A model generated the notes under the pieces. It was given only the letters and a program-made list of their open reading frames with translations, was not told the origin of the DNA and made no database searches. Made by a program: the position numbers and the translations under genes. From positions 329,853 to 393,852 of the forward strand of contig NZ_QLTT01000009.1 in assembly GCF_003269295.1 (NCBI RefSeq): DNA of 64,000 nt, read 5' to 3'. Shown piece after piece: positions 26,287 through 35,305 of the stretch. Source of the stretch: Lentzea atacamensis (lineage in GTDB: Bacteria > Actinomycetota > Actinomycetes > Mycobacteriales > Pseudonocardiaceae). Numbering within the stretch: position 1 is the first letter of the stretch; each line of letters opens with the position of its first letter.

Positions 26287-26320
26287 CCCACCACCCGGTC
26301 AGACTCCGCCCGGTAGTGGG
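26287..26320. repeat. Imperfect hairpin upstream of the DivIVA-like gene
   Basis: CCCACCACCCGG (26287-26298) and CCGGTAGTGGG (26310-26320) pair with one bulged base. It lies 52 bases before the coiled-coil gene, in the divergent region with pyc, and could be a leader hairpin or an operator. Confidence 0.35.
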
Positions 26321-26372
26321 TTTAACCAGATCGAGTGACGATCTTGGTAACTATCTCGGTAGGGTGAGCCAT

Positions 26373-27710
26373 ATGGCCGGGGCTGATGGAGCCGGGCAGC
26401 CTACTGCCCGCACACCGCATTTCGACGTTGTCCTTCGTGGTTACAACCAGCGACAGGTGAACGAACGAGTCACCCGCTTGGAGTTCGACCTCAAGAACTC
26501 GAACCGCTCCCGTGACGCGGCCGCCGCCCAGGTGGGGGAGCTCACGAAGCTCCTGAACGCGACGCGTGCCGAGCTCGACAAGACCAAGATGCAGCTGTCG
26601 AACCTCGCCAACAGCCCCGTCAGCGCGTCGAACGTCACCGAGCGTGTTCGCGTGATGATGAGCCTGGCCGAGGAAGAGATCGCGGACATCCGCAAGGACG
26701 CCCTCGACAAGGCCGCCGCCACGCGCGGCGAGGCCGAGAAGTGGGCGGCGGAGCAGCGCGAGAAGCACAACCGCCTGCTCGCCGAGACCGAGGCCCGCCG
26801 CAAGCAGCTGGAGGTCGGCCACCAGCAGCGCACGGCTGAGCTCGAACAGCAGTTCGCCTCCCGCAGGTCCGAGCTGGAGGCCGAGCACGAGGCGTTGCGC
26901 GCGAAGCTGACCGCCGAGCACGAGGCCCTGGTCGCCGAGGTGCGCGCGGAAGGCGAGCGCGTGGCCGCCGAGTTCGAGAAGAAGTCGGCCGACCTGGACA
27001 CCCGCCGCGTGGAGCTCGACCAGAAGTACAAGGCCTACCACGACGAGCTGGACAAGGAGTACGACGGCCTCAAGGCGACGCTGACCGCCGAGCACAAGAA
27101 GGTGCTGGCGGACGCGAAGGCCGAGGCCGAGCGGATCGCCGCCGAGTCCGAGGCCACGCGGGTCGAGGCGCTGCGGAAGCTCGACGAAGCGCTGAAGGCC
27201 AAGCAGGCCGAGGCCGAGAAGGCGATCGCCGAGCTCGAGGCGGAGTCGCAGGCGTTGGCCGAGAAGATCACCTCCGAAGCGTCCGCGCAGGCAACCGCCC
27301 TGGTCAGCGCGGCGGAGGAGAAGGCCGAGACGGTCGTGCGCGAGGCCTCCGGCAAGGCCGAGTCGACGCTGGCCGAAGCCACGCAGAAGGCCGAGACGGT
27401 CGTGCGTGAGGCCGACGAGAAGGCCACCACGCTGGTCCGCGACGCCGAAGCAAAGACCTCCGCCCTGGTCCGTGAGGCCGAGGAGAGGTCAGCGGCCGCG
27501 GTGGCCGAGGCCGACCAGCGCGCTGCCGCCGCGGCCGAGAAGGAAGCGGCACTGCGTTCGGCGCACGACAACCTCGCCACGCAGTTCCACGCCGCGCAGG
27601 CAGCGGTCGAGGCGGCGATGTCGGTGCTGAAGCCGCTGGACTCCGAGGGCTCCAACGACTCGGACGACTCGGACGACGGCGAGACCCAGCAGCTGCCGAA
27701 GCCGCGATAG
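26373..27710 (+). CDS. Long coiled-coil DivIVA-like cytoskeletal protein
   Basis: A 445-residue protein. Residues about 12-40 resemble a DivIVA lipid-binding N-terminus (HFDVVLRGYNQRQVNERV). From there to about residue 430 it is a continuous coiled coil of Ala/Glu/Lys heptads, including repeats such as AETVVREA and ATTLVRDAEAKTSALVREAE. The tail is acidic and Ser/Asp-rich, ending QLPKPR. ATG 26373 follows AGGGTGA. It resembles actinobacterial proteins of the Wag31/Scy/FilP class, involved in polar growth or cytoskeletal scaffolds, but is not Wag31 itself, which lies in the ftsZ region in relatives. It is divergent from pyc. Confidence 0.7.
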   Translation: MAGADGAGQPTARTPHFDVVLRGYNQRQVNERVTRLEFDLKNSNRSRDAAAAQVGELTKLLNATRAELDKTKMQLSNLANSPVSASNVTERVRVMMSLAEEEIADIRKDALDKAAATRGEAEKWAAEQREKHNRLLAETEARRKQLEVGHQQRTAELEQQFASRRSELEAEHEALRAKLTAEHEALVAEVRAEGERVAAEFEKKSADLDTRRVELDQKYKAYHDELDKEYDGLKATLTAEHKKVLADAKAEAERIAAESEATRVEALRKLDEALKAKQAEAEKAIAELEAESQALAEKITSEASAQATALVSAAEEKAETVVREASGKAESTLAEATQKAETVVREADEKATTLVRDAEAKTSALVREAEERSAAAVAEADQRAAAAAEKEAALRSAHDNLATQFHAAQAAVEAAMSVLKPLDSEGSNDSDDSDDGETQQLPKPR

Positions 27711-27711
27711 G

Positions 27712-28140
27712 TCAGCCGGGGAACGGTGGCCGGCTGCTCGTGCCCCAGCTGGTGAAGCACTTGCCGTTCGGCGCGTAGTCGCTCGCGAACCCGATGAGCG
27801 ACTTTCCGTCGAGCGACGCGACATCGGCGGGGTGGAAGTTCAGGCAGACGGGCTGCTTGGCCCGCGCGCACTCGGACAGGTACCACCACGTCTCGCCGGC
27901 GTCGTCGCTGCGCCAGATGCGGCCCTTCACCGTCTCTTCCCGCAGGCCGACCGAGCCGGCCCACAGCTTGTGCTCGCAGGCATGTCCCGACCTGGCGCGG
28001 GAGCTCGTAGAGATGGCCGCGGCAGAGCACCATGGTGCTGGCCGGGTCGGTGAACTCGCTGATCTTCTTGAACTTCTTGCCGGATTTGGGGCGCGCAGGT
28101 GGAAGGTACGGCTCGGGGCGGGTGTTGCTGGCGCAGCGCG
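27712..28140 (-). pseudogene. Frameshifted Asp-box (BNR/sialidase-like repeat) protein fragment
   Basis: Two frames on the minus strand read as one protein. The upstream frame gives NTRPEPYLPPARPKSGKKF, KKISEFTDPASTMVLCRGH and LYELPRQ (28140-27992). The continuation CEHKLWAGSVGLREETV and WRSDDAGETWWYLSECARAK, with an Asp-box SxDxGxTW, is in another frame to the stop at 27712. The shift lies near 27980-28000. No ATG, GTG or TTG with a ribosome-binding site precedes the first part, and a stop codon closes that frame at 28241-28243. Four cysteines suggest an originally secreted protein. A shorter intact version from 27930 (72 aa) is conceivable but lacks a good start. Confidence 0.5.
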
Positions 28141-28273
28141 AAAGACTGGTGTGGCGGTGGGGATCGCGGTGATCGGGTGGCGCGGTCCGGCAATCTGGTC
28201 CAGCAGCGTGGTTCGGCAGCGCGACCCAGCAGCGCGACGTTCACCGGTGCCCAGCCGCGCGGCACACGCGCGG

Positions 28274-30430
28274 CTACGTCTTCTCCAGGAAGTCCGCCCT
28301 CTCCTCCGTCAGCAACGTCGCCACCATGCCCGCCAGGCCGGGGTGCTTCTCCAGGTCCGGGTCCTCGTCCACGACGTGCTGGGCCGCCAGGCGGGCCTCC
28401 GCGATGATGTCCTCGTCGCGCAGCAGGGAGAGCATCTTCAGGGCTGAGCGGCGGCCCGACTGCGCGGCGCCGAGGATGTCGCCCTCGCGGCGGAGCTCGA
28501 GGTCCAGCTGGGCCAGTTCGAAGCCGTCCAGAGTGGACTCGACGGCGCGGAGGCGTTCCATCGTCGCGGTCATCTCGGGCATCTCGGTCACCAGCAGGCA
28601 GAGGCCGGGGGCGCTGCCTCGGCCCACTCGGCCGCGCAGCTGGTGGAGCTGTGAGACGCCGAAGCGGTCGGCGTCCATGATGGCCATGACGGTGGCGTTC
28701 GGGACGTTCACACCCACCTCGATGACGGTGGTGGCGACCAGGACCTGGACCTGGTTGGCCGCGAAGGCTCGCATCACGGCGTCCTTCTCGTCCGGGGGCA
28801 TGCGGCCGTGCAGGATTTCCACGCGCAGGCCGCGCAACGGGCCCTGCGCCAGCATGTTCGCCACGTCGATCACGGAGAGGGCCGGGCGCTTGTCCTCGTC
28901 GTCGGACTTCGCGGGCTCCTCGTCGCCGATGCGCGGGCAGACGAAGTAGGCCTGGTGGCCTGCGGCCACCTCCTCGCGGACGCGGGCGAAGGCGCGGTCC
29001 AGCCACGCGGGCTTTTCTCGGACGGGGACGACCGAGGTTTTGATGGGTGAGCGGCCGCCTGGGAGCTCGCGCAGTGCCGACACTTCGAGGTCGCCGTAGA
29101 CGGTCATGGCCACCGTGCGCGGGATCGGGGTCGCGGTCATCACCAGGACGTGCGGGTTCTCCACGGAGCCGCGGGCGCGCAGGGCGTCGCGTTGTTCCAC
29201 GCCGAAGCGGTGTTGTTCGTCGACGACGACCAGGCCCAGCGAGTGGAACTCCACCTTGTCCTGGATGATCGCGTGCGTGCCGACGACGATGCCCGCCTCG
29301 CCGGTCACGATGTCCAGCAGGGCCTGGCGGCGCTGCGCCGTGTTCATCGAGCCGGTCAGCAACGTGACGCGCGTGGCGACGTCGGCGCCGCCCAGCTGGC
29401 CGGCCTGGGCCAGGTCGCCGAGCATCTCCTGCAGCGAGCGGGCGTGTTGTGCCGCAAGGACTTCCGTCGGGGCGAGCATCGCCGACTGACGGCCCGCGTC
29501 GACGGCCTGCAGCATCGCTCGCAGCGCGACCATGGTCTTGCCGCTACCGACTTCTCCTTGCAGGAGGCGGTTCATCGGCACCGTGGCTTCGAGGTCTGCT
29601 GCGATCTGCTCGCCCACCTCCACCTGGCCCGCCGTCAGCTTGAACGGCAGGCGCGCGTCGAACGCGTCCAGGATGCCGCCGGAACGACGTGCGCACGACG
29701 GCGCCGGACGAGCTGTGGAGGCCTTGCGGCGCTGCGCCAGGGCCAGCTGCACGGCAAGAGCCTCGTCCCACTTCAGGCGTTGCTGCGCCACGGAGATCTG
29801 CGCCCAGCTCTCCGGGCGGTGGATCGCCCGCAGCGCCTCCTCCAGCCCGATCAGGCCGTGCTCCTCGCGGAACGCGAGCGGCAGCGGGTCCTCGGGCACG
29901 CCGTCCCAGATCTCCAGCAGCTGCTTCACGCAGTTCGCGATGTTCCAGGTGTTGATGTGCTGCGAGGCCGGGTAGACGGGCAGGAACGCCTGCAGGAACT
30001 CGGAGCCGTCCGACTCGGGGGTGAGGATCTCGAACGCCGGGTGCACCAGCTGCAGGTTCTGGCGGTAACGGCCGACCTTGCCCGCGAACAGGGCCCTGGT
30101 GCCGGGCAGGAGCTCCTGCTCGGCCACGAAGGCCACCTTGCCGAAGAACACCAGGTGCAGTTCGGAGGTGCCGTCCGTGATCACCGCCTCGGTCATGTGG
30201 CCGTGCCTGGCCTTCATGCGGCGCTTGGTGCACTTGCGGACCTCGGCCTGCACCGTGACGTGCTCGTCGATTTCCAGCGACCTGATGTCGGTCAGCTGCC
30301 CGCGCTCGTCGTAGCGGCGCGGGTAGTGGCGCAGCAGGTCACCGACCGTCGTGAGGCCGAGGCCGGTCTCCAGTGCGTCGGCGGTCTTCTTGCCGAGCAG
30401 CGGCTGCAGCTTGTCGTCGAAGGAGATCAT
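28274..30430 (-). CDS. recG: ATP-dependent DNA helicase RecG
   Basis: A 718-residue branch-migration helicase that reverses stalled forks and processes Holliday junctions. Wedge/OB domain in the first third (VTVQAEVRKCTKRRMKARHG...HLVFFGKV, given in parts). Walker A QGEVGSGKTMVAL, motif II VVDEQHRFGVEQRDAL, motif III VMTATPIPRT, and the helicase C motifs HGRMPPDEKD, VLVATTVIEVGVNVPNA and LHQLRGRVGRG are all intact. ATG 30430 (MISFDDKL) starts 14 bases after the DAK-family stop, so the two are co-transcribed as in Rv2973c/Rv2974c. The open frame above this start overlaps the upstream gene. Confidence 0.96.
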   Translation of the reverse strand: MISFDDKLQPLLGKKTADALETGLGLTTVGDLLRHYPRRYDERGQLTDIRSLEIDEHVTVQAEVRKCTKRRMKARHGHMTEAVITDGTSELHLVFFGKVAFVAEQELLPGTRALFAGKVGRYRQNLQLVHPAFEILTPESDGSEFLQAFLPVYPASQHINTWNIANCVKQLLEIWDGVPEDPLPLAFREEHGLIGLEEALRAIHRPESWAQISVAQQRLKWDEALAVQLALAQRRKASTARPAPSCARRSGGILDAFDARLPFKLTAGQVEVGEQIAADLEATVPMNRLLQGEVGSGKTMVALRAMLQAVDAGRQSAMLAPTEVLAAQHARSLQEMLGDLAQAGQLGGADVATRVTLLTGSMNTAQRRQALLDIVTGEAGIVVGTHAIIQDKVEFHSLGLVVVDEQHRFGVEQRDALRARGSVENPHVLVMTATPIPRTVAMTVYGDLEVSALRELPGGRSPIKTSVVPVREKPAWLDRAFARVREEVAAGHQAYFVCPRIGDEEPAKSDDEDKRPALSVIDVANMLAQGPLRGLRVEILHGRMPPDEKDAVMRAFAANQVQVLVATTVIEVGVNVPNATVMAIMDADRFGVSQLHQLRGRVGRGSAPGLCLLVTEMPEMTATMERLRAVESTLDGFELAQLDLELRREGDILGAAQSGRRSALKMLSLLRDEDIIAEARLAAQHVVDEDPDLEKHPGLAGMVATLLTEERADFLEKT

Positions 30431-30444
30431 CGCGTCCCATTGAA

Positions 30445-32055
30445 CTACTCGACACCGACAAAGATGACCGCGTCGGGCTGGCCGCCCGGATAAGCGGTCA
30501 CCTCGACCTCCGGATGGGTCACCCGCAGGTGGTCCTCCAGCACGTCGGCCAGGCCGTCCGGGGCATCGGCGCCCAGGATCACCGTCACCAGTTCGCCGCC
30601 GCCGTTCAGCATGCGGTCGACCAGGCGGCAGGAGAGATCCAGCAACGACTCCGGCGTGGCCGGGCCGGGCTCGATCAGCACGACCTCGCCGTCCAGCATG
30701 CCCAGCACATCGCCCGGCTGGCAGCGGCCCACCCACGTGATGGCCTCGTCGGCGGCGATCGACAGCTCGCCGCGGCGGGTGGCGGCAGCGGCCTCGGCCA
30801 TGGCGACGACGTCGTCGCCGGCGCGGCGGGACGCGTCGTGCACGGCCAGCGCGGAGAGGGCCTGCACGGGCGAGAACGTCGGCACCACCACCACGTCCTG
30901 CCCTGCGGCCTGTGCGTACGCCACGGCTTCGTCGAGAACCTCGACGAGGTCCGGATCACCCGGCAGAACCGCGACGTGACGCGCGCGCGTCGACACGATG
31001 GCCGACAACAGGTCCGTGGGCGTCGCCGAAGCAGAGGCCAGATCGAACACCGTGGCGCCTTCCGCCCGGAACAGGTCCACGGCGCCGCTCACCACCACCA
31101 CGATCGCCCGGTCGCGCACGAACCGTGAAGCCTGCGCCGCGATCTGGTCGGCGAACCGCGCCACCGTGATGCGGTGCGGACGCCCGGCGCGCACACCCGC
31201 CTCGACGGCCGCGCCGATGTCGTTGCAGTGCACGTGCACGGTCCACAGAGAAGCGCCGTCGCCCACGACCGACACGCAGTCGCCGAGCAGGTTCAACGAC
31301 GCGCGCAGCTCCGCGACGGCCTCCTCCGAGGTGCCGTCGAGCAGGTACATGACCTCGTACTCGAACTCCGATGAGCCGCTCTCGCGCTCGGTCGTCAGCG
31401 ACTCGGGCGTGCGCGGCACCAGCGGTGCGTCCGTCGGCGTTTCCACGGTCTGACCGGTGATCACCGCGGCCAGTGTGTCCAACAACACAACGAGACCGCG
31501 TCCGCCTGCGTCGACCACCCCGGCCTTGGCCAGCACCGCGAGCTGACGCGGTGTGTCGGCCAACGCGACGGCACCCGCGCGCGACGCCGCCATCACCACC
31601 TCGTCGAGGTCGTCCGACGGGCAGTCGCGAGCGGCCTCCGCGGCGGCGTGCAGCACTGTCAGGACCGTGCCGGGAACCGGATTGGACACAGCGGCGGTGG
31701 CCAGCTCGTCAGCCCGGTGCAGCGCCTTGCGCAGTGCGGATCCCGTGACGACGGACACCTCCTGCACTGACTCCGCCAGGCCCCTGAGCACCTGGGACAG
31801 GATCACGCCGGAGTTGCCGCGGGCCCCGGCCAGCGCGCCGCGGGCCAGCGCGGACAGCGCGTCACCCACCGTGGCGATGGGCGAGCGCAGCAGCGCGTCG
31901 AGCGCCGACTGCATCGTGTGCAGCAGGTTGGTGCCTGTGTCACCATCCGGCACGGGAAAGACGTTGATCTGGTCGATCGACTCCCGGTTGGCGTCCAGCG
32001 ACCGCACGCACGCGTCCGCCCACCTGCGCACCGCGACCGCATCCATGACCTGCAT
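30445..32055 (-). CDS. DAK2/FakA-family kinase-like protein
   Basis: A 536-residue protein of the DhaL-DAK2 family. The N-terminal ATP-binding DhaL domain has [18 protein letters not shown] (about residues 26-43), [16 protein letters not shown] and [12 protein letters not shown]. The C-terminal half is the DAK phosphatase/DegV-like partner domain with [20 protein letters not shown] and [15 protein letters not shown]. FakA proteins phosphorylate fatty acids held by a FakB partner. Whether that applies here is unknown. ATG 32055 or ATG 32046 may start it, and neither has a strong ribosome-binding site. Position before recG is the conserved actinobacterial arrangement. Confidence 0.85.
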   Translation of the reverse strand: MQVMDAVAVRRWADACVRSLDANRESIDQINVFPVPDGDTGTNLLHTMQSALDALLRSPIATVGDALSALARGALAGARGNSGVILSQVLRGLAESVQEVSVVTGSALRKALHRADELATAAVSNPVPGTVLTVLHAAAEAARDCPSDDLDEVVMAASRAGAVALADTPRQLAVLAKAGVVDAGGRGLVVLLDTLAAVITGQTVETPTDAPLVPRTPESLTTERESGSSEFEYEVMYLLDGTSEEAVAELRASLNLLGDCVSVVGDGASLWTVHVHCNDIGAAVEAGVRAGRPHRITVARFADQIAAQASRFVRDRAIVVVVSGAVDLFRAEGATVFDLASASATPTDLLSAIVSTRARHVAVLPGDPDLVEVLDEAVAYAQAAGQDVVVVPTFSPVQALSALAVHDASRRAGDDVVAMAEAAAATRRGELSIAADEAITWVGRCQPGDVLGMLDGEVVLIEPGPATPESLLDLSCRLVDRMLNGGGELVTVILGADAPDGLADVLEDHLRVTHPEVEVTAYPGGQPDAVIFVGVE

Positions 32056-32202
32056 GGCGGCGAGAGTATCCACCCGGTTTGGTCGCTGGTGAGGCCACCG
32101 GCTACCCTGATTGGGTTGCCGTGCCCGGTTGAGGCTTGTGCACGCTTGCGCGCCCACCGGGACGCGAGACACCCGCTTGAGGAACCTGAAGGAGTGGCTG
32201 AC

Positions 32203-32394
32203 GTGGCTGCCGTGTGCGACGTCTGTGGCAAGGGGCCGGGCTTCGGCCATTCGGTTTCGCACTCCCAGCGGAAGACGAACCGCCGCTGGAACCCGAACAT
32301 CCAGTCTGTGCGCGCGAAGGTCTCGGCCTCGCAGCGCCAGCGCATCAACGTGTGCACCTCGTGCCTCAAGGCCGGCAAGGTCGTGCGCGGCTGA
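32203..32394 (+). CDS. rpmB: 50S ribosomal protein L28, zinc-binding form
   Basis: A 63-residue L28 with the zinc-type cysteines CDVC near the N-terminus and CTSC near the C-terminus (the C+ form), and the family pattern [22 protein letters not shown] 32203 has AAGGAG eight bases upstream. GTG 32194 is in frame but would overlap that site. It is divergent from the DAK-family gene, and ends in a perfect hairpin terminator. Zinc-type L28 is often paired elsewhere with a zinc-free copy under Zur control, which is not seen in this window. Confidence 0.95.
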   Translation: MAAVCDVCGKGPGFGHSVSHSQRKTNRRWNPNIQSVRAKVSASQRQRINVCTSCLKAGKVVRG

Positions 32395-32409
32395 TAACGC
32401 CACAGCTCG

Positions 32410-33586
32410 TTAGTTCGAGAGGAGCCCGGCTTCGGCCGGGCTCCTCTCGCGTTTCAGGGCCCGGTGCACGAACATCAGGCAGGCCGCACCGCTGAGCAAC
32501 GCCCCGGTACCGCTCAGCGCAAACACCGCTCGCGGCCCCATGACCAGCAACAACCCGCCTGCGGCAGCCGTTCTGAGCAGGTTCGCGCCCATCACCGGCG
32601 ACGAGACCGCGGCGAAGGCCCGCCCGCGCATCTCCTCAGGTGTGCGCAACCGCACGATCGCGTTCGCCGTCACGTTGTCGACGCCGTTCGAGACACCGCC
32701 GATGAACCAGCCGATCCCCGCGGCCACCACGTACGGGAACGCGGCGGGGATCAGGACCGCGATCCCGGTGGTGATGCCGGTGATGGCGAGTGCGTGAGCC
32801 GCCTGCGAAACCGTCCCGAGCCGCGCGGCCAGCCGGTTGCCGACGAGAATGCCGACCATCCAGCACGCCTGCATCGCGCCCAGCAGGAACTCGTCGCCGT
32901 GCAGCACGAACCGCACGAACGCGGGGGTCGGCCACGTTGATCACCACGACGGCACCGACGAAGAACGCCAGCCCGAGGATCGCCGCGAACAGCACGGGAT
33001 CCCGCCGGACGTGCCGGATCCCCGCGAGCGCGCTCGGCCGCTGCTCGTGCTCGCCGGAAGGTCTGCGGTCCGACCGCACGAACGCCAGCAACACCGCGTA
33101 GACACCGAAGGTGGCGCCGTCGATGAGCAGCGCGGCGGGATGCCCGAAGATCCCGGCGAGCAGCGCGCCACCGGTCACGCCCGCGATGTTGCCGACGCTG
33201 CGCGCGGTGCCCAGCCACGCATAACCACGCGTGGCTTCTTCTTCGCCCGCGATGTGCGGCACCAGAGCGGCGATCGCGGGCATGGCGATGGCACGACCGC
33301 AGCCGGAGAGGAACACGAGCGCCAGCACGAAGGCGGGCTGGCCCATCAACGGTGCGATGGCCGCGATCGCGATGCCCTGGAACAGCAACGCGATGGTCAG
33401 CAGTCTGCGGTTGGGCAGCCGGTCGACGAGCACACCCGCGAGCGGCGCACCGAGCACGAGCGGCAGCAGTTCGGCGACCAGGATCGCGGCGACCAGCAAC
33501 GGGCTGATCGCCGTGGCCCAGAACAGCAGCACGAGCAGCGACAACGAGCTGCCGAACTCGGAGACGGCCGCTCCCGCGGCCGTCAA
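32410..33586 (-). pseudogene. MFS transporter, frameshifted
   Basis: Two frames together make one major facilitator protein of about 390 residues. The upstream frame begins around TTG 33586 with GAAVSEFGSSLSLLVLL, shows the MFS loop LAGVLVDRLPNRRLL, and runs to VVVINVADP. The C-terminal frame then continues RFVLHGDEFLLGAMQACWM to the stop at 32410. The break coincides with a run of five G (32923-32927, C on the coding strand). Removing one base restores VADPAFVRFVLHG. It may be a real frameshift or a read error. Efflux of small molecules is the usual role of this subgroup. The start is weak: no ATG or GTG is in frame between the ung stop and the first helix. Confidence 0.75.
32416..32449. terminator. 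Perfect bidirectional terminator between rpmB and MFS gene
   Basis: CGAGAGGAGCCCGGC (32416-32430) pairs perfectly with GCCGGGCTCCTCTCG (32435-32449), a 15-base stem with a TTCG tetraloop. It begins 22 bases after the rpmB stop, and its sequence also encodes the last residues of the convergent MFS reading frame. Confidence 0.9.
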
Positions 33587-33612
33587 CGTCAGATCACGTC
33601 TCGCGTGCGGAA

Positions 33613-34287
33613 CTACGGAAGCTTCCAGTCGACCGGCTCCGCGCCCTGCTTCTCCAGCAGTTCGTTGGCGCGGCTGAACGGCTTCGAGCCGAAGAACCCG
33701 GCGTGCGCGGACAGCGGCGACGGGTGCGCGGACTCGATGCAGGGCAACGGCTCGAGCAACGGACGCAGGTTGCGCGCGTTGCGGCCCCACAGAATCGAGA
33801 CCAGCGGTGCGTCGCGAGAGGCGAGCGCCTTGATCGCCTGCTCCGTCACGGCCTCCCAGCCCTTGCCCTGGTGGGAGTTCGCCTTGCCGGGCTGCACGGT
33901 CAGCGCCCTGTTGAGCAGCAGCACGCCGCGCTCGGACCACGGGGTCAGGTCGCCGTTGGACGGCAGCGGATGACCGAGGTCCTCCGCATATTCCTTGTAG
34001 ATGTTGACCAGCGACTTCGGGATCGGCCGCACGTCGGGGGCTACGGAGAACGACAGGCCGACCGCGTGGCCGGGCGTCGGGTACGGGTCCTGGCCGACGA
34101 TCAGCACCTTCACCTGGTGGAACGGCTGCTTGAACGCGCGCAGCACGTTGTCGCCCGCGGGGAGGTAGGTGCGGCCGGCGGCGACCTCCGCGCGCAGGAA
34201 CTCACCCATGGCGGCGATCTGATCAGCAACGGGGGCGAGAGCTTCAGCCCAGCCGGCTTCGACGATTTCGTTGAGGGGACGAGCCAC
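33613..34287 (-). CDS. ung: Uracil-DNA glycosylase
   Basis: A 224-residue family 1 uracil-DNA glycosylase that removes uracil from DNA. The water-activating motif [17 protein letters not shown] (Asp of GQDPY) is near residue 70, and the leucine-loop motif [13 protein letters not shown] near 195. [15 protein letters not shown] and [11 protein letters not shown] are also conserved. GTG 34287 (VARPLNEIV) is the likely start, with AGGG nine bases upstream. It lies 20 bases after the gamma-carbonic-anhydrase-like stop, in a leftward run thiL-GNAT-LbH-ung. Confidence 0.95.
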   Translation of the reverse strand: MARPLNEIVEAGWAEALAPVADQIAAMGEFLRAEVAAGRTYLPAGDNVLRAFKQPFHQVKVLIVGQDPYPTPGHAVGLSFSVAPDVRPIPKSLVNIYKEYAEDLGHPLPSNGDLTPWSERGVLLLNRALTVQPGKANSHQGKGWEAVTEQAIKALASRDAPLVSILWGRNARNLRPLLEPLPCIESAHPSPLSAHAGFFGSKPFSRANELLEKQGAEPVDWKLP

Positions 34288-34307
34288 GGCTGTGAACCCT
34301 ATCTCAC

Positions 34308-34829
34308 TCAATCCAGACGACGGAGCTTCTCCCGGTACAGCGCGATGTTCTGCACATATTTCTCGACGATGAATGCCCACGCCTGTTCTGGCACAACAAA
34401 TCCAGCACGCTCGCGGGCAGGAACTCCCAGCACCATCGTGCGTTCACGAACATGGCCGTCGAACGAGACCACCGCGCCGGCACCGACGATCGCGCCCTTT
34501 TCCACGATGGAACCGTTGAGCACCACGGAACCTGACGCGATCAGGCAGTCGTCGGCGACCGTCGCGCCCTCGATGTGCACGTTGTGGCCGATGACGCACG
34601 ACGAACCGATGTGCACCGGGTGGACCTCGGTGCAGTGGATCACGGTGCCGTCCTGGATCGACGTGCGCTCGTCCACGACGATGCGGCCGTAGTCGCCGCG
34701 CAGCACGGCTTGAGGCCACACCGACGAATGCGCGCCGATGCGCACGTCGCCGATCACAGTCGCATCCGGGTGCACGTACGCGTCCGGGTGGATCTGCGGC
34801 GTGTACTCCCCCAACGCATAGATGGCCAT
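34308..34829 (-). CDS. Gamma-carbonic-anhydrase-like hexapeptide-repeat protein
   Basis: A 173-residue left-handed beta-helix protein of the gamma-class carbonic anhydrase/PaaY family. Hexapeptide turns run through residues about 10-130 ([32 protein letters not shown]). The metal-site region [29 protein letters not shown] contains the expected histidines. [11 protein letters not shown] marks the last turn before a C-terminal helix. ATG 34829 is clear. It is ten bases from the GNAT gene. Carbonic anhydrase activity is inferred from the family, and many members have other or unknown roles. Confidence 0.82.
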   Translation of the reverse strand: MAIYALGEYTPQIHPDAYVHPDATVIGDVRIGAHSSVWPQAVLRGDYGRIVVDERTSIQDGTVIHCTEVHPVHIGSSCVIGHNVHIEGATVADDCLIASGSVVLNGSIVEKGAIVGAGAVVSFDGHVRERTMVLGVPARERAGFVVPEQAWAFIVEKYVQNIALYREKLRRLD

Positions 34830-34839
34830 GCGCCCGAAC

Positions 34840-35295
34840 CTACAACGGCTTCCCGAAGCAACGACTCTCCGGGTGGTCGCGGTACACGCCGAAGTTGTCG
34901 ATCCGCACGTAACCGCTGGTGGTGTACAGGCTGATCGCCTCGGGCTGGCGCAGGCCGGTTTCCAGCACCATCCGCCGAAGGCCCGCCTCGCGCGCGGTTT
35001 CCTCCAGGTTGGCGAGCACGAGGCGGGAGTAGCCCTTCCCGCGCACGGAGTCGACGACGTACATCCGCTTGATCTCGGCGGCACCTTCGAGCTCGTCGTT
35101 GATCCGCCAGCCACCGCACGCGACGGGAACGCCGTCGAGGTAGCCGATCACGAAGTAGCCGAGGGGTGCGGCGAACTGCGCCGGGTCGACCGGTGTGACG
35201 TCCACGTCGCCGTACCGGTCGACGTAGACCTGCTGCAGGTCGGCGATCATCTTGACCGAATCTGGATGGTCATACGCGCGCGTGCATAGTTCCAC
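34840..35295 (-). CDS. GNAT-family N-acetyltransferase
   Basis: A 151-residue acetyltransferase. The acetyl-CoA site reads RMYVVDSVRGKGYSRLVLANLE (V-x-x-x-x-R-G-x-G), and the C-terminal motif EAISLYTTSGYVRIDNFG is typical. VACGGWRINDELEGAAEIK precedes it. It lies ten bases after the thiL stop and ten bases before the beta-helix gene, so it is within the same operon. The substrate is unknown. Confidence 0.82.
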   Translation of the reverse strand: MELCTRAYDHPDSVKMIADLQQVYVDRYGDVDVTPVDPAQFAAPLGYFVIGYLDGVPVACGGWRINDELEGAAEIKRMYVVDSVRGKGYSRLVLANLEETAREAGLRRMVLETGLRQPEAISLYTTSGYVRIDNFGVYRDHPESRCFGKPL

Positions 35296-35305
35296 ATCGA
35301 CCAGT

